Shown here one piece after another: positions 45,241-56,122 of a stretch of 64,000 nt of DNA; positions within the stretch are counted from its first letter, which is position 1, and each line of letters starts with the position of its first letter. The notes under the pieces are model-generated. The model did not search any database. It saw only the letters and a list, made by a program, of their open reading frames with translations, and was not told where the DNA came from. This stretch comes from Cristatella mucedo (taxonomy: Eukaryota; Bryozoa; Phylactolaemata; Cristatellidae): the NCBI GenBank assembly GCA_009760855.2, contig WPIO01000001.1, positions 18,045,001 through 18,109,000 on the forward strand, in the 5' to 3' direction. The position numbers and the translations under genes were made by a program.

Positions 45241-46629
45241 TGAAAATGTATGCCTTGCAATGCTGGAGAACTATATTCCTTGCGTCCTTGACTTGTGACG
45301 CACGGAAGTTGGATCCGTGCATATCTGACCGTCGTCTTGTGCGCTTTCGGTACTGCTACGGCCAGGCTCCTCTGATTTCATATGTGGCCCTCTTGCAGAG
45401 TAATGTGCATTTTTGTCTGAAACTTCACGGAGCTAAGACTTTAATGTGACTACTTGTATTTACTTCCGGGTAGGTTCCCCTTGGATTAAGCCTAAGGATA
45501 AGGTACTCGCTCTTCACGACCCAGGTCGTGTGGTTGAGTCCTGAGTCATAGGGTTAAAGGGCCTCTAAAGCCAATTTCTGGAGTGTGAAATAATTTTAAA
45601 ATTGGGATATTGTATTGTTTTGGATAAACTGAACAGGTAACTGTTTTTAGACAAAAGTAAAAAGGGTTTGCGGCTGAGGTTTTTACGCTTTCGGAAAGAA
45701 AGGTGGCTGCCTTCAGCGGAGGGCAACTTCCGGCTATTTAAGCGGGCGAGGAGGGGGTCGCTTTTGCCTTTGCTGTAGCAGAAGAAGGGACTAGAAGACA
45801 GAGGCGGCGGACAATGAGCTGCGTTGGAGACGCATGGGGCGTCGAGTCTACGTCGTGAAGCTTCGCGCTTCTCCTGAAAATGAGGACGAACGAGTTCTAA
45901 GAGAGGGCCAACGAGCTTTTTCACGCACCTCGCCTTCTGCGAGACGCTCGCCGCGGGGCTCGGCAGAAATTGGGTAAAAAACACGTTTCGTTCAGGTGAG
46001 CGGAAGAGCCTTTCTGGGCGGCACGCCTAGGGCGATTAGAACCGTAGTCTGTTTCTAGACGAGCGAGCCATTTTTTGCAACGAGAAGCAACTGATTGTAT
46101 GAAGACTCACTAGCTGGCCCCGAGTCGAGCGTTGACTCACGTATTAATGCTATGTCCGCTGTGGCCAGTGGTTTTACCAATATGGCAGAGATGGATGGCT
46201 GAGATTGAGGGCGCGCATTGCGCTAGGCCTTACTTGGAGGAGGTCTCGGTTACGAATTAGTCGCGCTCGAGGGGTGAGGGAGGCTAAAAGCATCTCACTG
46301 GCCTCCGCCCACCCGGCTGTCGAATTGCCAGGACATTTACAATACTCGATCTGTTCTGCAGGCTGAAAAGCAGAGCCTGCCCACGGCTACTAGCAAAGTG
46401 CTTAAGGGCGATACCATTTACCAACGTTGTTCCTATTCGTTCTGGCCTGGACATCCAGAAGAGCCACACGAGCCGTATATTTTCAATTAGCTGCACGTGC
46501 CACCCAGTGTTTAAGGAGCGACTATTTTCACATGAATATTTTGCAATTAATGAGTTTGACGTACTGTATGGCAGGGAATGATCGAAGCACAAGTGCAGCT
46601 ACGTGTCATTTGCGGAGCCCAAAACCCAG
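45241..46629. other. Unassigned; contains a probable SINE1 head near 45486-45575
   Basis: AAGGATAAGGTACTCGCTCT, TCACGACC-AGGTCGTG and GGTTGAGTCCTGAG resemble a SINE1 head with an altered B box, but the body is not recognisable. The remainder, including a 139-codon minus ORF at 45565-45984, has no recognisable features. Confidence 0.35.
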
Positions 46630-46770
46630 ACCCTGTGTTCGTGATAATCACCGAAAGCCGCATAGGCTGCGAGTTCGCTATACACAGCACTCTCCTGTGA
46701 CGTAGCATCCACATAGTCTTCGTGGCTTTGTGGAGCTACATCCGGAGATAAATTGCATTACATCACACAT
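46630..46770 (+). mobile_element. Retroelement family R3, diverged 3' end
   Basis: ACCGAAAGCCGCATAGGCTG, GAGTTCGCTATACACAGCAC and GGCTTTGTGGAGCTACATCC, followed by ATTGCATTACATCACA. Same order as the copies at 5.2 and 49 kb. Confidence 0.7.
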
Positions 46771-48203
46771 TGCGAGAAAAAACTGACTACGCAGAGATCC
46801 CTAGGATAACCCGCGCTTTGAACGCCTCGCGAAGGACCAACGGCCTTTGCCGGGTTGATATCGACGCTCTGAAATCGAAGAGTCGTACTCGGAGCTAAGC
46901 CGATGTTGAAGGGCCTGTGCCGACACTAGATGGTAAGCGCCTAAGCAGGATCTGGTGGTCACTGGTGTCAAACTCTTCAGAAAGACGTCATACTTTACTT
47001 ATCCTCTGCTAACCAAGAAGAATATCGGAGCATCAGGATTCACAGACTTAGTGTCCAAGCTTACAAGTAAGAGATCCTCGCTCGTCCAAACCTGAATTCA
47101 AGCCAAGGTCGGATGATGGCTCAACAGCCCCGTACTTATGTATTGCACAAGTTGGTAGTGTCACGGAACATCCTATTTGTTTTCATTTCGGTTGGCTTAG
47201 CATGCCGACTGTGGATGCGTTTTCTTCAAAATGCATTCGATTTTAATACGGGGCAGCTGAGGAGTTATGTAGAAAAATGCTCTTTTCTCTTAAAACGTGC
47301 TGTGCTTCTGATAAAACTATGATTTATATTATTAGGAAATCTTTATTTTCATTGACCAGCAACCGTAACCGTTACTTGACGTAAAATTGACTAACAGTAA
47401 CCGTAGCAGTCATGATAAAAAGCTCTCCTAATAGCAAGGAAACTACAGGCTGACTGCAGGAGTGACTTAGCAGACGTTAGCATCCCATTGAGACACGCTA
47501 CGCCAAGCATCAATTCGTCATCGTGACTGCTTGCAAGGTTTTCCTGCGGACTTCAAGGTAGAAAATATTTGGCAATGTCACCGCCGAAAGGGCTCCAGAA
47601 AGGTTATAATACTTGCTTCAGAAACTACTTTGAAACTGGAGCTCCTAGCGGGTGTCCCTCGGAGGTAGCGGTCTCTCCTTCTCTCCTCTCCACGCCTCCT
47701 GGCCAGCTCTAGATGCATAGCGCTGAGCATTGCTCCGCCGATGCGTCGCTCGGGCACCTGCTCGTCAGCTCATCTGCAATCTAGTGGCGCACCTCAATTT
47801 TCGAAAGTCTAAATATCTGCGCCCTAAAGCACCCCACTATGCAGAAACACCTCAAAGCCGTGCACCTTAAGCATGCATGCCGAACGCACGCACTCTTTAG
47901 CCCTCTCCAAAAAAATGGGCGTCCCTCATTTGTGTAGCGCATGACGCTATGCGTCAAAGGCAGACATTTTTTAGACCTTACGAAAGTAACATTGGTATAC
48001 CCGTTCGGAGAAATCGCGCCGAAAGCGTAGGCCCGTCTTAGCCCCCTCGCTCCCAGTCTATACAAAGAGTTCCTCTTTGGCTCCTGTCTTATATCAATAT
48101 GAAGTGTGAAGCTTGCAGTGACGGGTAACGAATGACATACATCGTATGCAGCCAGTCTCACCAACCAATAGGCATTAGGAGTCTGTTCGAGCTGTCTCTT
48201 CCT
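46771..48203. other. Unassigned; possible old L2 RT fragment near 46900-46985
   Basis: GCGCCTAAGCAGGATCTGGTGGTCACTGGTGTC resembles the 10.69-10.73 kb part of the diverged L2 copy (minus strand). Otherwise no feature was recognised. Confidence 0.35.
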
Positions 48204-48207
48204 CCTC

Positions 48208-48273
<66 letters not shown>

Positions 48274-48294
48274 TCTGTCTCTCTCCCTCTTCTC

Positions 48295-48331
<37 letters not shown>

Positions 48332-48465
48332 ATCTGTCTCTGTCTCTTTCCCTCTCTCTATTTATCTATTTATCTTTCTGTCTGTCTGTCTCCCTCAGTG
48401 TGTCTGTCTGTCTGCCTGCCTGTCTACCTGTCTGTCTGTCTGTCTCTGTCTCTATCTCTCTCTAA
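48204..48465 (+). repeat. (CT)n / (CTGT)n compound microsatellite
   Basis: A CT dinucleotide tract changes to CTGT and CTAT tetranucleotide words. The long Leu/Ser ORF is compositional. Confidence 0.97.
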
Positions 48466-48879
48466 AGAAAATGTGATAGCCGCCTCTAGAACTGACTAGC
48501 CGTGCCCACCGAATGCTGGCTGACGCAGCTTGTTCAGCCCTCTTCGGAAAGATAGACCGTCGTCCCTTCCGAAGAAGTAAAGCTGCGGCGCGCTGAAGCT
48601 TGCTGCTCGCGAGCCTCCCAAGCTCCATGCATACGGGCCTGCTACTCGACGTTATGTAGCAATGCAAGCGTAAGTTCAAGCGCTTCGGAAATCCTGTAGT
48701 TGCCCCTCGATTTGAGAAAGCAGGCTCGAGCCCATGACATCTGAGTAGTCTTTTGCAAAATGTTTTAGCCAAAATCCTCTCACCAGCGACTGCATTAGCA
48801 GGTTCGCGCGCCTCGATAATTGCCAGGCCTGCCAGTCATCGCTGCTTGCCTTTACAGCAGATAAGCTAGAGTAGACAGA
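48466..48879. other. Unassigned sequence
   Basis: No gene recognised. It may hold further, unrecognised R3 sequence next to the coding remnant that begins at about 48875. Confidence 0.35.
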
Positions 48880-49206
48880 TGGCGACAGAAGCTTTAGCTC
48901 TGCAGGTCCTAGACTGTGGAACTCACTTGCACAATTCTTACGCAACGACAACTACTCTCCTACTGCCGACTATGGCACATCCTTTTCAGCGGTCCTGAGC
49001 TGCTACTTCTATGCTACTCACTACCTCAACTGCTCTCCTGACTCTGCTATGCTTCCCACTTTCTCTTTGTTACGTGAGACGAAGTCTGTTGGCTACCGAA
49101 TGCGTACCGAAAGTCGCTTAGGCTGTGAGTGCGCTATACAAAACTCTCCTGCGTAACACCCACATGGTCTTTATGACTTTGTGGAGTTACAGACGGAGAT
49201 ACATTA
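48875..49206 (+). mobile_element. Retroelement family R3, 3' end including last ORF codons
   Basis: The plus strand reads DGDRSFSSAGPRLWNSLAQF (about 48880-48935), a typical C-terminal block of CR1-like ORF2 proteins (GxRSFxxAxPxLWNSLP). The shared 3' region and GATACATTA follow. This copy identifies the family as a non-LTR retrotransposon. Confidence 0.8.
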
Positions 49207-50525
49207 GGAGCAGGGAGGCCAAATCCCAGTTACGAAACTCGCGATTCAATTCGCTCGCATGCGTCATCAGTAGCGTTTAATGGCCATGCACCAGCTGCTC
49301 TTAGGGTCTGGGTGGCCTTTGACTCTCGGTAAATAGCCATCCCTCACTAGGCGGCCGTCCCGCTCAAAAATATGCCTGGAATCCAGACTGCGCTCGTCCT
49401 GAGCTATCATTCGCCAGTTGCTGATGCCACCATTAACTCATCAGTGCTCTCGTCGTTGACGCAAGCATGACGTGAGACATGACTACGAGAACTGTTCTCA
49501 CACTCAAAACGGAGCACGTCGCGAGCCTCCTCTCCCCTAAGCCACCCGGCCGAGTAAGCTGCTGCTCGCCGCCGCTACTTCGGCCACGCCCCTCCTTCCC
49601 AGCTGGTGCTGTCGAGTGGACGCTTGGACCTAGCTGGTGCCTTGAGAAAAAAGGGAAAGGTCATTTTAATGAAAACCAATCAAAGAACGTTTCAGGAAAA
49701 GTCTCTTTGCACGTTCGCTGCCCTGCGGGGGTCGACGCTCTAGTATCGCGAGTAGAACGACTGCAGTAGAGAAAACTCACCCACGTACGGTGTACGCTTA
49801 AGAGAGACACCAAGACTAGGTGTCACAATTGATGTATGGCACTAGGCGATGGCACTTGGAAAACCTGGTCTTCGGTCAAGTCCTAGTGCGAGCAATCCTT
49901 AACAACCAGCCGCGAACGTGGCTGATGGTCACTAAAGCTCTTTTGCTGCAGTACGTATAAATGGGCTTATCGAATCGGCCGACCTTCACTTGAATTTAGG
50001 TTTGGACCAGGATCTCTTGCTTTTAAGCATAGGCACTGCGTCTTTGTTGAATTTATGCCGGCACTCGCGCACAGCAACAGATTGAGTCGACAATACAGCA
50101 GGCAGTATATTCATGTACCCAGAAATCCGTGAGGTAGCTCCAGACCATCCTGGCCGATCCTGGCCAGGAGAAGCCAAGGATTGTGATATTGGGCTCGCTG
50201 TTCTTATACGTTGACTTCCGTGACGTATTAAGGCTATCGCAGTACAGCGGACCCTACAGTGCTGATGCCCAGACCACGGATATTCTTCGTTAGCTAAGGA
50301 AAATAAAGTACGATCGTAATTGCAGTAAATCATTTACTTGTATCGTTATAACCATGTGAAATGACTAAGGATTAACAATGAATACATATACGGTACCATA
50401 GGATATGCATAAACAAATATAACTTTAGGTGTTTGTGAGTTCTGTTACCAACCAACTGAGTGGTGTGAATACCTGCGATCCGGGATATGTTCAGGGAATC
50501 GACAGCGTGCATTGAGGTAGTTTCA
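49207..50525. other. Unassigned sequence
   Basis: No recognisable domains or repeats. The 96- and 115-codon ORFs are featureless. Confidence 0.4.
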
Positions 50526-50529
50526 ATTT

Positions 50530-50720
50530 AGCAGAATGGGATCCAGCAGTATCGCATCCAGCAGTATCGCATCCAGCAGTATCGCATCCAGCAGTATCGC
50601 ATCCAGCAGTATAGCATCCAGCAGTATCGCATCCAGCTGTATCATATCCAGCAGTATTGGACCTAGCAGTATTGGTTCCAGCTGTTTTGGTTCCATCGGT
50701 ATCGCATACAGCAGTATGGG
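50530..50720 (+). repeat. 15-bp minisatellite, unit CCAGCAGTATCGCAT
   Basis: About 12-13 tandem 15-bp units, very uniform on the left and increasingly diverged to the right (ATATCATAT, TATTGGACC, TGTTTTGGTT). The length is a multiple of three, so both strands stay open and give pentapeptide repeats (SSSIA; AILLD). Neither reading is supported as a gene. Confidence 0.95.
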
Positions 50721-50754
50721 ATCCCACGTAGAGCTTGACTGCCCGCCTATTAGT

Positions 50755-50915
50755 AGGAATAATAATATTAATAAAACGCTTGCATAGCGCCCAGAGAAGT
50801 AAATCTCACTCTCTCTCTCTCTTTGAACTTTGAAAATTCTGCAGGGACAGCAGATCAGTGCGGTTAGTGATAGCATGCCTACTATCGGCAGGCATAAGCA
50901 CGCAAAGGACAACTC
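50755..50915 (-). mobile_element. L2-clade retrotransposon, 3' tail, with a CT insertion
   Basis: AATAATAATATTAATAAAAC then GCGCCCAGAGAAGTAAATCT and a CTCTCTCTCT expansion where other copies have CTCTTTCTAGG. It continues into the UTR words AGCATGCCTACTATCGGCAG and AAGGACAACTCACA. Confidence 0.7.
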
Positions 50916-51044
50916 ACATTACGCGACTTCGGCGGCTGTTATACCGCCCGACCGAAAATTATGAAGCAGCTAGTCGTTCCTGGACGTTATGATTCAGGAA
51001 TCGTGAATAATATTTCGGCAGTCATAGTCTGGCTGATAATATAA

Positions 51045-51160
51045 ATAATAATGGTAATAATACTAATAATACACTTTTTATATAGCTCTCAGAGAACTCA
51101 AGTCTCTTTCTAGACACTTTACCTTTGCTGCAACAGAAGCACGATCGAATGTAGCACGCC
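51045..51160 (-). mobile_element. L2-clade retrotransposon, 3' tail fragment
   Basis: AATGGTAATAATACTAATAA, GCTCTCAGAGAACTCAAGTC / TCTTTCTAGACACTTTAC and CTGCAACAGAAGCACGATCG match the start of the L2 3' UTR on the minus strand. Confidence 0.75.
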
Positions 51161-51592
51161 GCCGTTTCAAAACAACTTAAGCTAGCCTAGAGCGTGCCAG
51201 CTATCAGAAACTGGTTGTGCTCGCACGGAAAAGAAAAGATGCCAATGGAGTACTATCTACTCAGCTAGTGGCAAGCTAGAACAGCTCACGTCTTCTATAG
51301 CGATTGAATCCAAAAACGAAACCTCCGTAAAAAGCTGCTGCAAAGTAATTTTTGAATTCTGAGTTGCTGTTAAATAATCTTTACAAACTGTCTCGTACGA
51401 GTTTTAATTTGAAAAACCCTGCCGTTCGACGTAAGCCGGAAGTCTGCCTGTCTGACTGTCTTGACGTTTATTTAACATATAATTCAATTTTTTTGCCACG
51501 TTTTTTCTCGTGATAAAAAGAAACTTCAGAGCATGAAGACTGCACCAAAATGATTACCCGAAAACTAGGTATAGGATGACTACTACTAGTAC
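51161..51592. other. Unassigned AT-rich sequence
   Basis: No gene or repeat recognised. Confidence 0.4.
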
Positions 51593-51595
51593 TAA

Positions 51596-52250
51596 TAATA
51601 ATAATAATACATTTGATACAGCGCTCTCAAAGAAATAAATCTCTTTCTACGCACTCAAAATTTGCTGCAAATAAGCATGATTAAATGGCTAGTGGTAGCA
51701 TGATCAATAAACAACAAGAATAACTACGGGTGACATGCACAAGATCAGCATGCAAGTTTGGGTAGAGGAAGCACGCACGGTGTCATCAAGCATAAGCACA
51801 CGAAGGACGAATCGCAAAGACCCACTAAATGCAGGGATAAATTGGTGCGCTTTTAGTTTCTTTTTAAAAGTGGTCAAGTCAGTAGATGTGGTGACGCCAG
51901 TCGGAAGTGAGTTCCAGGCTTTAGGAGCTACGAACTAAATGTCACCAAACGGTTTGAGGTTTGTATGAGGTGTAGGTAAACAGTTAGATTCCGAAAAGCC
52001 GGTGGAACTATGCTTGGCCTGGTGGGGGAGAAGATCGGATAGGTAGGCATGAGCCAAAGAATGACGGGGCCTAAAATTGAATGACAAAACCTTGAAGTTG
52101 ATGCGTTGCTTGACTGGGAGCCAGTGCAGGTCGGCGAGAAGTGGTGTGATGTGGCAACTGCGATGCTTACAACAGACAAGCCTAGCTGCAGAGTTATGCG
52201 CCAGCTGTTAGCTGTTAACACTGTGTCAGGCCATCACGTCATCACGTTGG

Positions 52251-52335
<85 letters not shown>

Positions 52336-52402
52336 GACAGAGAGAGACAGAGAGAGAGACAGAGAGAGACAGAGAGAGACAGAGAGACAGACAGAGAGAG
52401 AC

Positions 52403-52447
<45 letters not shown>

Positions 52448-52559
52448 GACACAGAGAGAGAGAGAGAGAGAGAGAGACACACACACACAGAGACAGAGAC
52501 AAAGGTCAGAGAGAGATAGACAGAGAGAGAGACAGAGAAAGAGAGACAGAGACAGAGAC

Positions 52560-52609
<50 letters not shown>

Positions 52610-53732
52610 AACCGTTAAAAGAACCAAACCAAGCACGGAGCCCGGAGGTAACCTACATTCCAGAGGTTTCTCGGATTTATTTGTCCATTCACACCAATAT
52701 TCAGGAGTCTCCTACTGAGATAGGACCTCAATCATTGCAATGCAGTGCCAGTGATGCCCAGACGAAATGAGAGGCGCTCAAGAAGGACTGCTTGATAGTA
52801 TCAAAAGCTGCTGAAAGATCTAGCAAAGCAAGCAGAGATACTCTACCGAAGTCTGCATTCCTAAGTAGGTCATTGTACACCCGAAGCAATGCTGACTCTG
52901 TGGAATGATTAGCTTTAAAACCGGACTGGGACTAACTGGCAAGTTTTGAAGTTTCAATATATTAGTTCAGCTGGTCTGCCACGTCTCGTCCCAGTGTCTT
53001 TGATAGGAACGGCAGAATGAAGACTTCCCGGAAGTTGCTCAAATTCTCTTGGTCTAGTGTTGCTTCCTTGAGTAGTGGCCTGACTACAGCCTTTTTGAAA
53101 GGTGCTGGAACATGACCTGAGGCTAATGACATATTCAGGATGATAGTTATTTATGGAAGCAACAGATCACAGTATCGTAGAAGCAGGATAGTGGGAAGAG
53201 GGTCCGGAGGTATATGAACTTCAGGACAAGGTCACTAGTGACCTCCTTGCATGTAGACATTAAGGTGCTGCATGGAATTGAGGGACATCATTCCTGGGAG
53301 ATGCTGCCACCGTAGGAATGATCTTCCCTGATCTTGTCTATCTTGTTGACAAAGAAGCTAGAGAGGCGATCAGCTAGATCATCACATGGATCACTAGGTA
53401 AGGAGCTAATCTGGGAGCGCTTAAGAAGATGCTTGATCGTCGACATCAGAATTTTTGGATTGTGAAACTGTGATTCAACAATTTTTTATAGAAGCTAAAC
53501 TTGGCCCTTGCTAGGATTGATTGGTACGATCTACAGTAGTCCTCGTATGCCTGTCGATGGACAGTCAGTCCTGATCTTTTGTTTGCTTTTTCAAGCTTTT
53601 GCTTAGTAGACCGAGCAAGTTTAATTTCTATGGTAAACCATTGGCCGTCTGGGCGAGGGCGCACAGTGAGCTTAGTCAGAGGTGCAAACTCTTCGAGCAA
53701 GTCAGCTAGGGTCGTGCTGTAGTGCCAAGCTG
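51596..53732 (-). mobile_element. L2-clade retrotransposon with RT domain, interrupted by a GA array
   Basis: Longest L2 copy. Minus strand, from the right: the endonuclease-RT linker ADLLEEFAPLTKLTVRPRPD, GQWFTIEIKLARSTK and SGLTVHRQAYEDYCRSYQS (53700-53500). Then RT blocks FLSKTLGRDVADQLN, SGFKANHSTESALLRVYNDL, LLALLDLSAAFDTI (about 53010-52800) and PGSVLGL (about 52630). A GA array (52251-52605) replaces roughly 170 codons. Coding resumes at AHNSAARL-like sequence (52205), the C-terminal blocks follow, and the 3' UTR ends at (AAT)n near 51596. Stops and frameshifts are present. The right end abuts a SINE2. Confidence 0.9.
52251..52605 (+). repeat. (GA)n-rich microsatellite inside the L2 copy
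   Basis: GA array with GACAGAGA and CACACA variants, about 355 bp, flanked by L2 coding sequence on both sides. Ser-Leu and Arg-Glu ORFs across it are artefacts. Confidence 0.97.
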
Positions 53733-54125
53733 GTTTGGTCCAGCGGTTAAGGTGCTCGCCCCGACCAAGGTCTGGCTGAGGTCTTGGGCTCGAGCCTCGT
53801 GGCATATGTGAAGCGCCTGAATGGAGATTAGCCGAAAGTTTCGAAGTTTCCAGTTTCGAAGGTACTCGAAGACTCCTTATCGAGAGCTGAGGCAAATCGA
53901 TTCGTACGGCCCATGTAGCGTGTGTAGTGGTGAGTGGCATCGTTGCGTGCGGCCATTCCGAACTTCCCCTGGTAGTGTGCATGGCGATCCCTACTGAACC
54001 CTTCCATAGATAGCGGGAAACAGGGCCTCGGAGACCTATCGCGAATGCTACCGCTGCGATCTCTCCTGTGACCTCCTAGCCAAACTCAGTATGCCAAGTT
54101 CTCTTGGGGCGCTATATAAATGGAA
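53733..54125 (+). mobile_element. SINE2 copy split by an antisense gene fragment
   Basis: Left part: GCTGGTTTGGTCCAGCGGTT, AAGGTGCTCGCCCCGACCAA, B box GGGCTCGAGCCTC, GGCATATGTGAAGCGCCTGA, ATGGAGATTA (to 53830). Right part: AAGTTCTCTTGGGGCGCTAT then ATAAATGGAAG (54096-54125). Joining them across the insertion gives the normal SINE2 hairpin GAGATTAAGTTCTCTTGGGG, so the insertion is inside the hairpin loop. Confidence 0.88.
53852..54095 (-). pseudogene. Copy D: 244-bp fragment of the multi-copy protein family inside a SINE2
   Basis: About 97.5% identical (6 differences by eye in 244 bp) to 57218-57461. On the minus strand the frame reads MEGFSRDRHAHYQGKF and, after an interruption, RFASALDKESLSTFE. 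This is the segment between the LC-WDSR block and the K-V-K block of the family. About 21 bp to its left (53831-53851) contain a second AGTTTCGAAG-like copy and are not in the 57-kb sequence. Only an internal slice is present, which implies duplication of an already broken pseudogene. Confidence 0.75.
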
Positions 54126-55100
54126 GGAATTATATACGATATTTGAAGACTGTGTCCACTAGTTAAGGATTTATAGAGCCCTGGCCAAGTGCACTATTTA
54201 ACTTACGCAATGCAAGCAGCTTCAACCAGAAAAAAGACAGGAGCTGACCGCAAGCACTGTGTCCAGAGGGCTTCGAGGTTGGTGAAAGACGCTGCGATAG
54301 ACGAGCAACGCAGCTAGAGAAGCGGTCTGTACGAGTGGTACGCGGGCACGATAAGTAAGCACTTCGACGGAGCACAAGCTGGAGCAAAAGCTGGAGGATG
54401 ATGAGCGATGAGCGGGGATGATGAAGGGACGTCGAATTCAGAGGTAGTACCTCGATAGCGATGCACCACCTCACGGGAAACCTTTTGGAGGCGAGAGAGC
54501 AGCAACCATATAACGAGGCAGCTCCCAAGTTAATGACAGACAGGCCGTCTGCTGTTGAGTTGTGCGCAATCTATATGCACTCAACTGCAAATGCATACAA
54601 ACTTGGAGCGAGTTACAGAAGCGCAGACGAGGTGTGAAAAATACATTAACTAACTTGGCTGCTATACCCTTGCCACATCTCCTTCAAGTTTTCCAACTGT
54701 CGTAGCTGAAAGTTGGCGGTCTTGAGTGTGGAATTAGACTGTGATGTAGCTATCACGTAAAAGCTCATTTTAAAATTTCGTTACCAGCTGAGAGTGTTGT
54801 CTAACAAGTGTTGTCGTGTCATTCAGTGGAGGTCTTCGTTCGGTGAGAAGAACCAAGCTTAAGCCAGGATTCGAACTATTGCATGGAGTGAGCCAATCAG
54901 TACAGCAGCCCCACTCACTACGACAGGTCTACTTTGTGTTATTAGGGCATCCGAGGACGGGTTTTCACTCGTTCCAGGTAAACGAGTAGTTGCAAATATA
55001 TCTTACAAATTAAGATATATAACATATATATATATATATATATTCATTTGTTTATTTATTTATTTATTTTTATTTATATTTATTTGTTTATATAACTAAA
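54126..55100. other. Unassigned sequence ending in AT-rich repeats
   Basis: No domain recognised, including the 121-codon minus ORF at 54163-54528. 55016-55095 is an (AT)n / (ATTT)n tract directly upstream of an L2 copy. Confidence 0.45.
55016..55095 (+). repeat. (AT)n and (TTTA)n tract
   Basis: ATATATATATATAT followed by TTATTTATTTATTTATTTTT-type sequence. Confidence 0.95.
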
Positions 55101-55102
55101 TA

Positions 55103-56122
55103 CTCACTTGCTGCATGCATTGACGACATCCGCACATGGATGGCAGCAAATTTTCTAAAACTAAACGATGACAAAACTAACTTACTAGTTATGGGCAAAC
55201 CCAGTGTGATTCAGAGATTGGAAAGGCTGACTCTCAAAATGGGCTCTGCCAGCATATCTCCTGTCGAATCAGCTCGAAATCTAGGTGTCATATTCCAAAG
55301 CAACCTCTCGTTAGACGACCATATCAGCTCCACAGTCAATCTGCCTATTTTCAGCTTCATAACATTGCTAAAATTCGGGCTTGTTTAGATAAGGATACCA
55401 CGTCTAAGTTGGTCCATGCATTCGTGACATCTCGTCTCGACTTCTGTAACTCACTGCTTACTGGCCTACCAGCATGTGCGATCAGGCGATTGCAGCTGGT
55501 GCAAAACTCTGCAGCCAGACTTTTCTGTCGTGAGCGTCGCAGTTGCCACATTACTCCACTTCTCGCCGACCTGCACTGGCTACCAGTCAAGCAACGGATT
55601 GACTTCAACGTTTTGTCACTCACTTTTAGGTCACTTCATTCTATGGCTCCAGCCTATCTCTCCGACATGCTCCCCCATCAGGCCAAGCATCGTACCACTC
55701 GCTTTTCGGAATCCAACAGTCTAGAAATACCTAGTACAAACCTTAAATCCTTTGGAGACCGTGCATTTAGTTCGTATGCTCCCAAAGCCTGGAACTTCCT
55801 CCCGACGTGCGTCAGAACATCCCCTGACCTGACCACATTTAAAAGGAACTTAAAAACACACCTATTTAGGACAGCATTTAGTGGGTCCCTGTGATTCGTC
55901 CTTGATGTGCTTATGCGTGCTGACACTGTGTATGCTGCCACTAACCACATTTGCATGCTGACCCTGTTCATGTCGCCCCTAACCGTGTTATTCATTTCGT
56001 TTGTTTTTCAAGCATGACTTTACTTACCATTCAATTGCATTTCCCTTTGCAGCAAATGTAAAGCACCTAGAAAGAGATTAAGTTCTCCGAGGGCGCTTTA
56101 TCAAGTACATTATTATTATTAT
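55103..56122 (+). mobile_element. L2-clade retrotransposon, young 5'-truncated copy
   Basis: Starts at CIDDIRTWMAANFLKLNDDK (55117-55176), TNLLVMGKPS, VESARNLGVIFQSNLSLDDH (55263-55322). After a frameshift near 55345-55390 it continues SKLVHAFVTSRLDFCNSLL, PACAIRRLQLVQNSAARLF, DLHWLPVKQRIDFNVLSLTF and on to KRNLKTHLFRTAFSGSL and stop at 55892-55894. The 3' UTR and hairpin end in ATTATTATTAT at 56109-56122. The C-terminal half is very close to 37627-38303. No RT catalytic domain is present, so it is not autonomous. Confidence 0.93.

Noticed and set aside
50491-50912. Pentapeptide-repeat protein on the minus strand
   Set aside because: Periodicity comes from a 15-bp DNA repeat that is open on both strands. 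No flanking coding sequence, and the right end is an L2 tail.
53446-53982. 178-codon minus-strand ORF as a gene
   Set aside because: It is a chance fusion of three unrelated pieces: an out-of-frame part of copy D, antisense SINE2, and the L2 ORF2 linker region.
53852-54095. 244-bp repeat as a 5S rRNA or other RNA gene
   Set aside because: No 5S internal promoter or conserved core was seen. The minus strand instead reads as protein-family codons shared with copy C.
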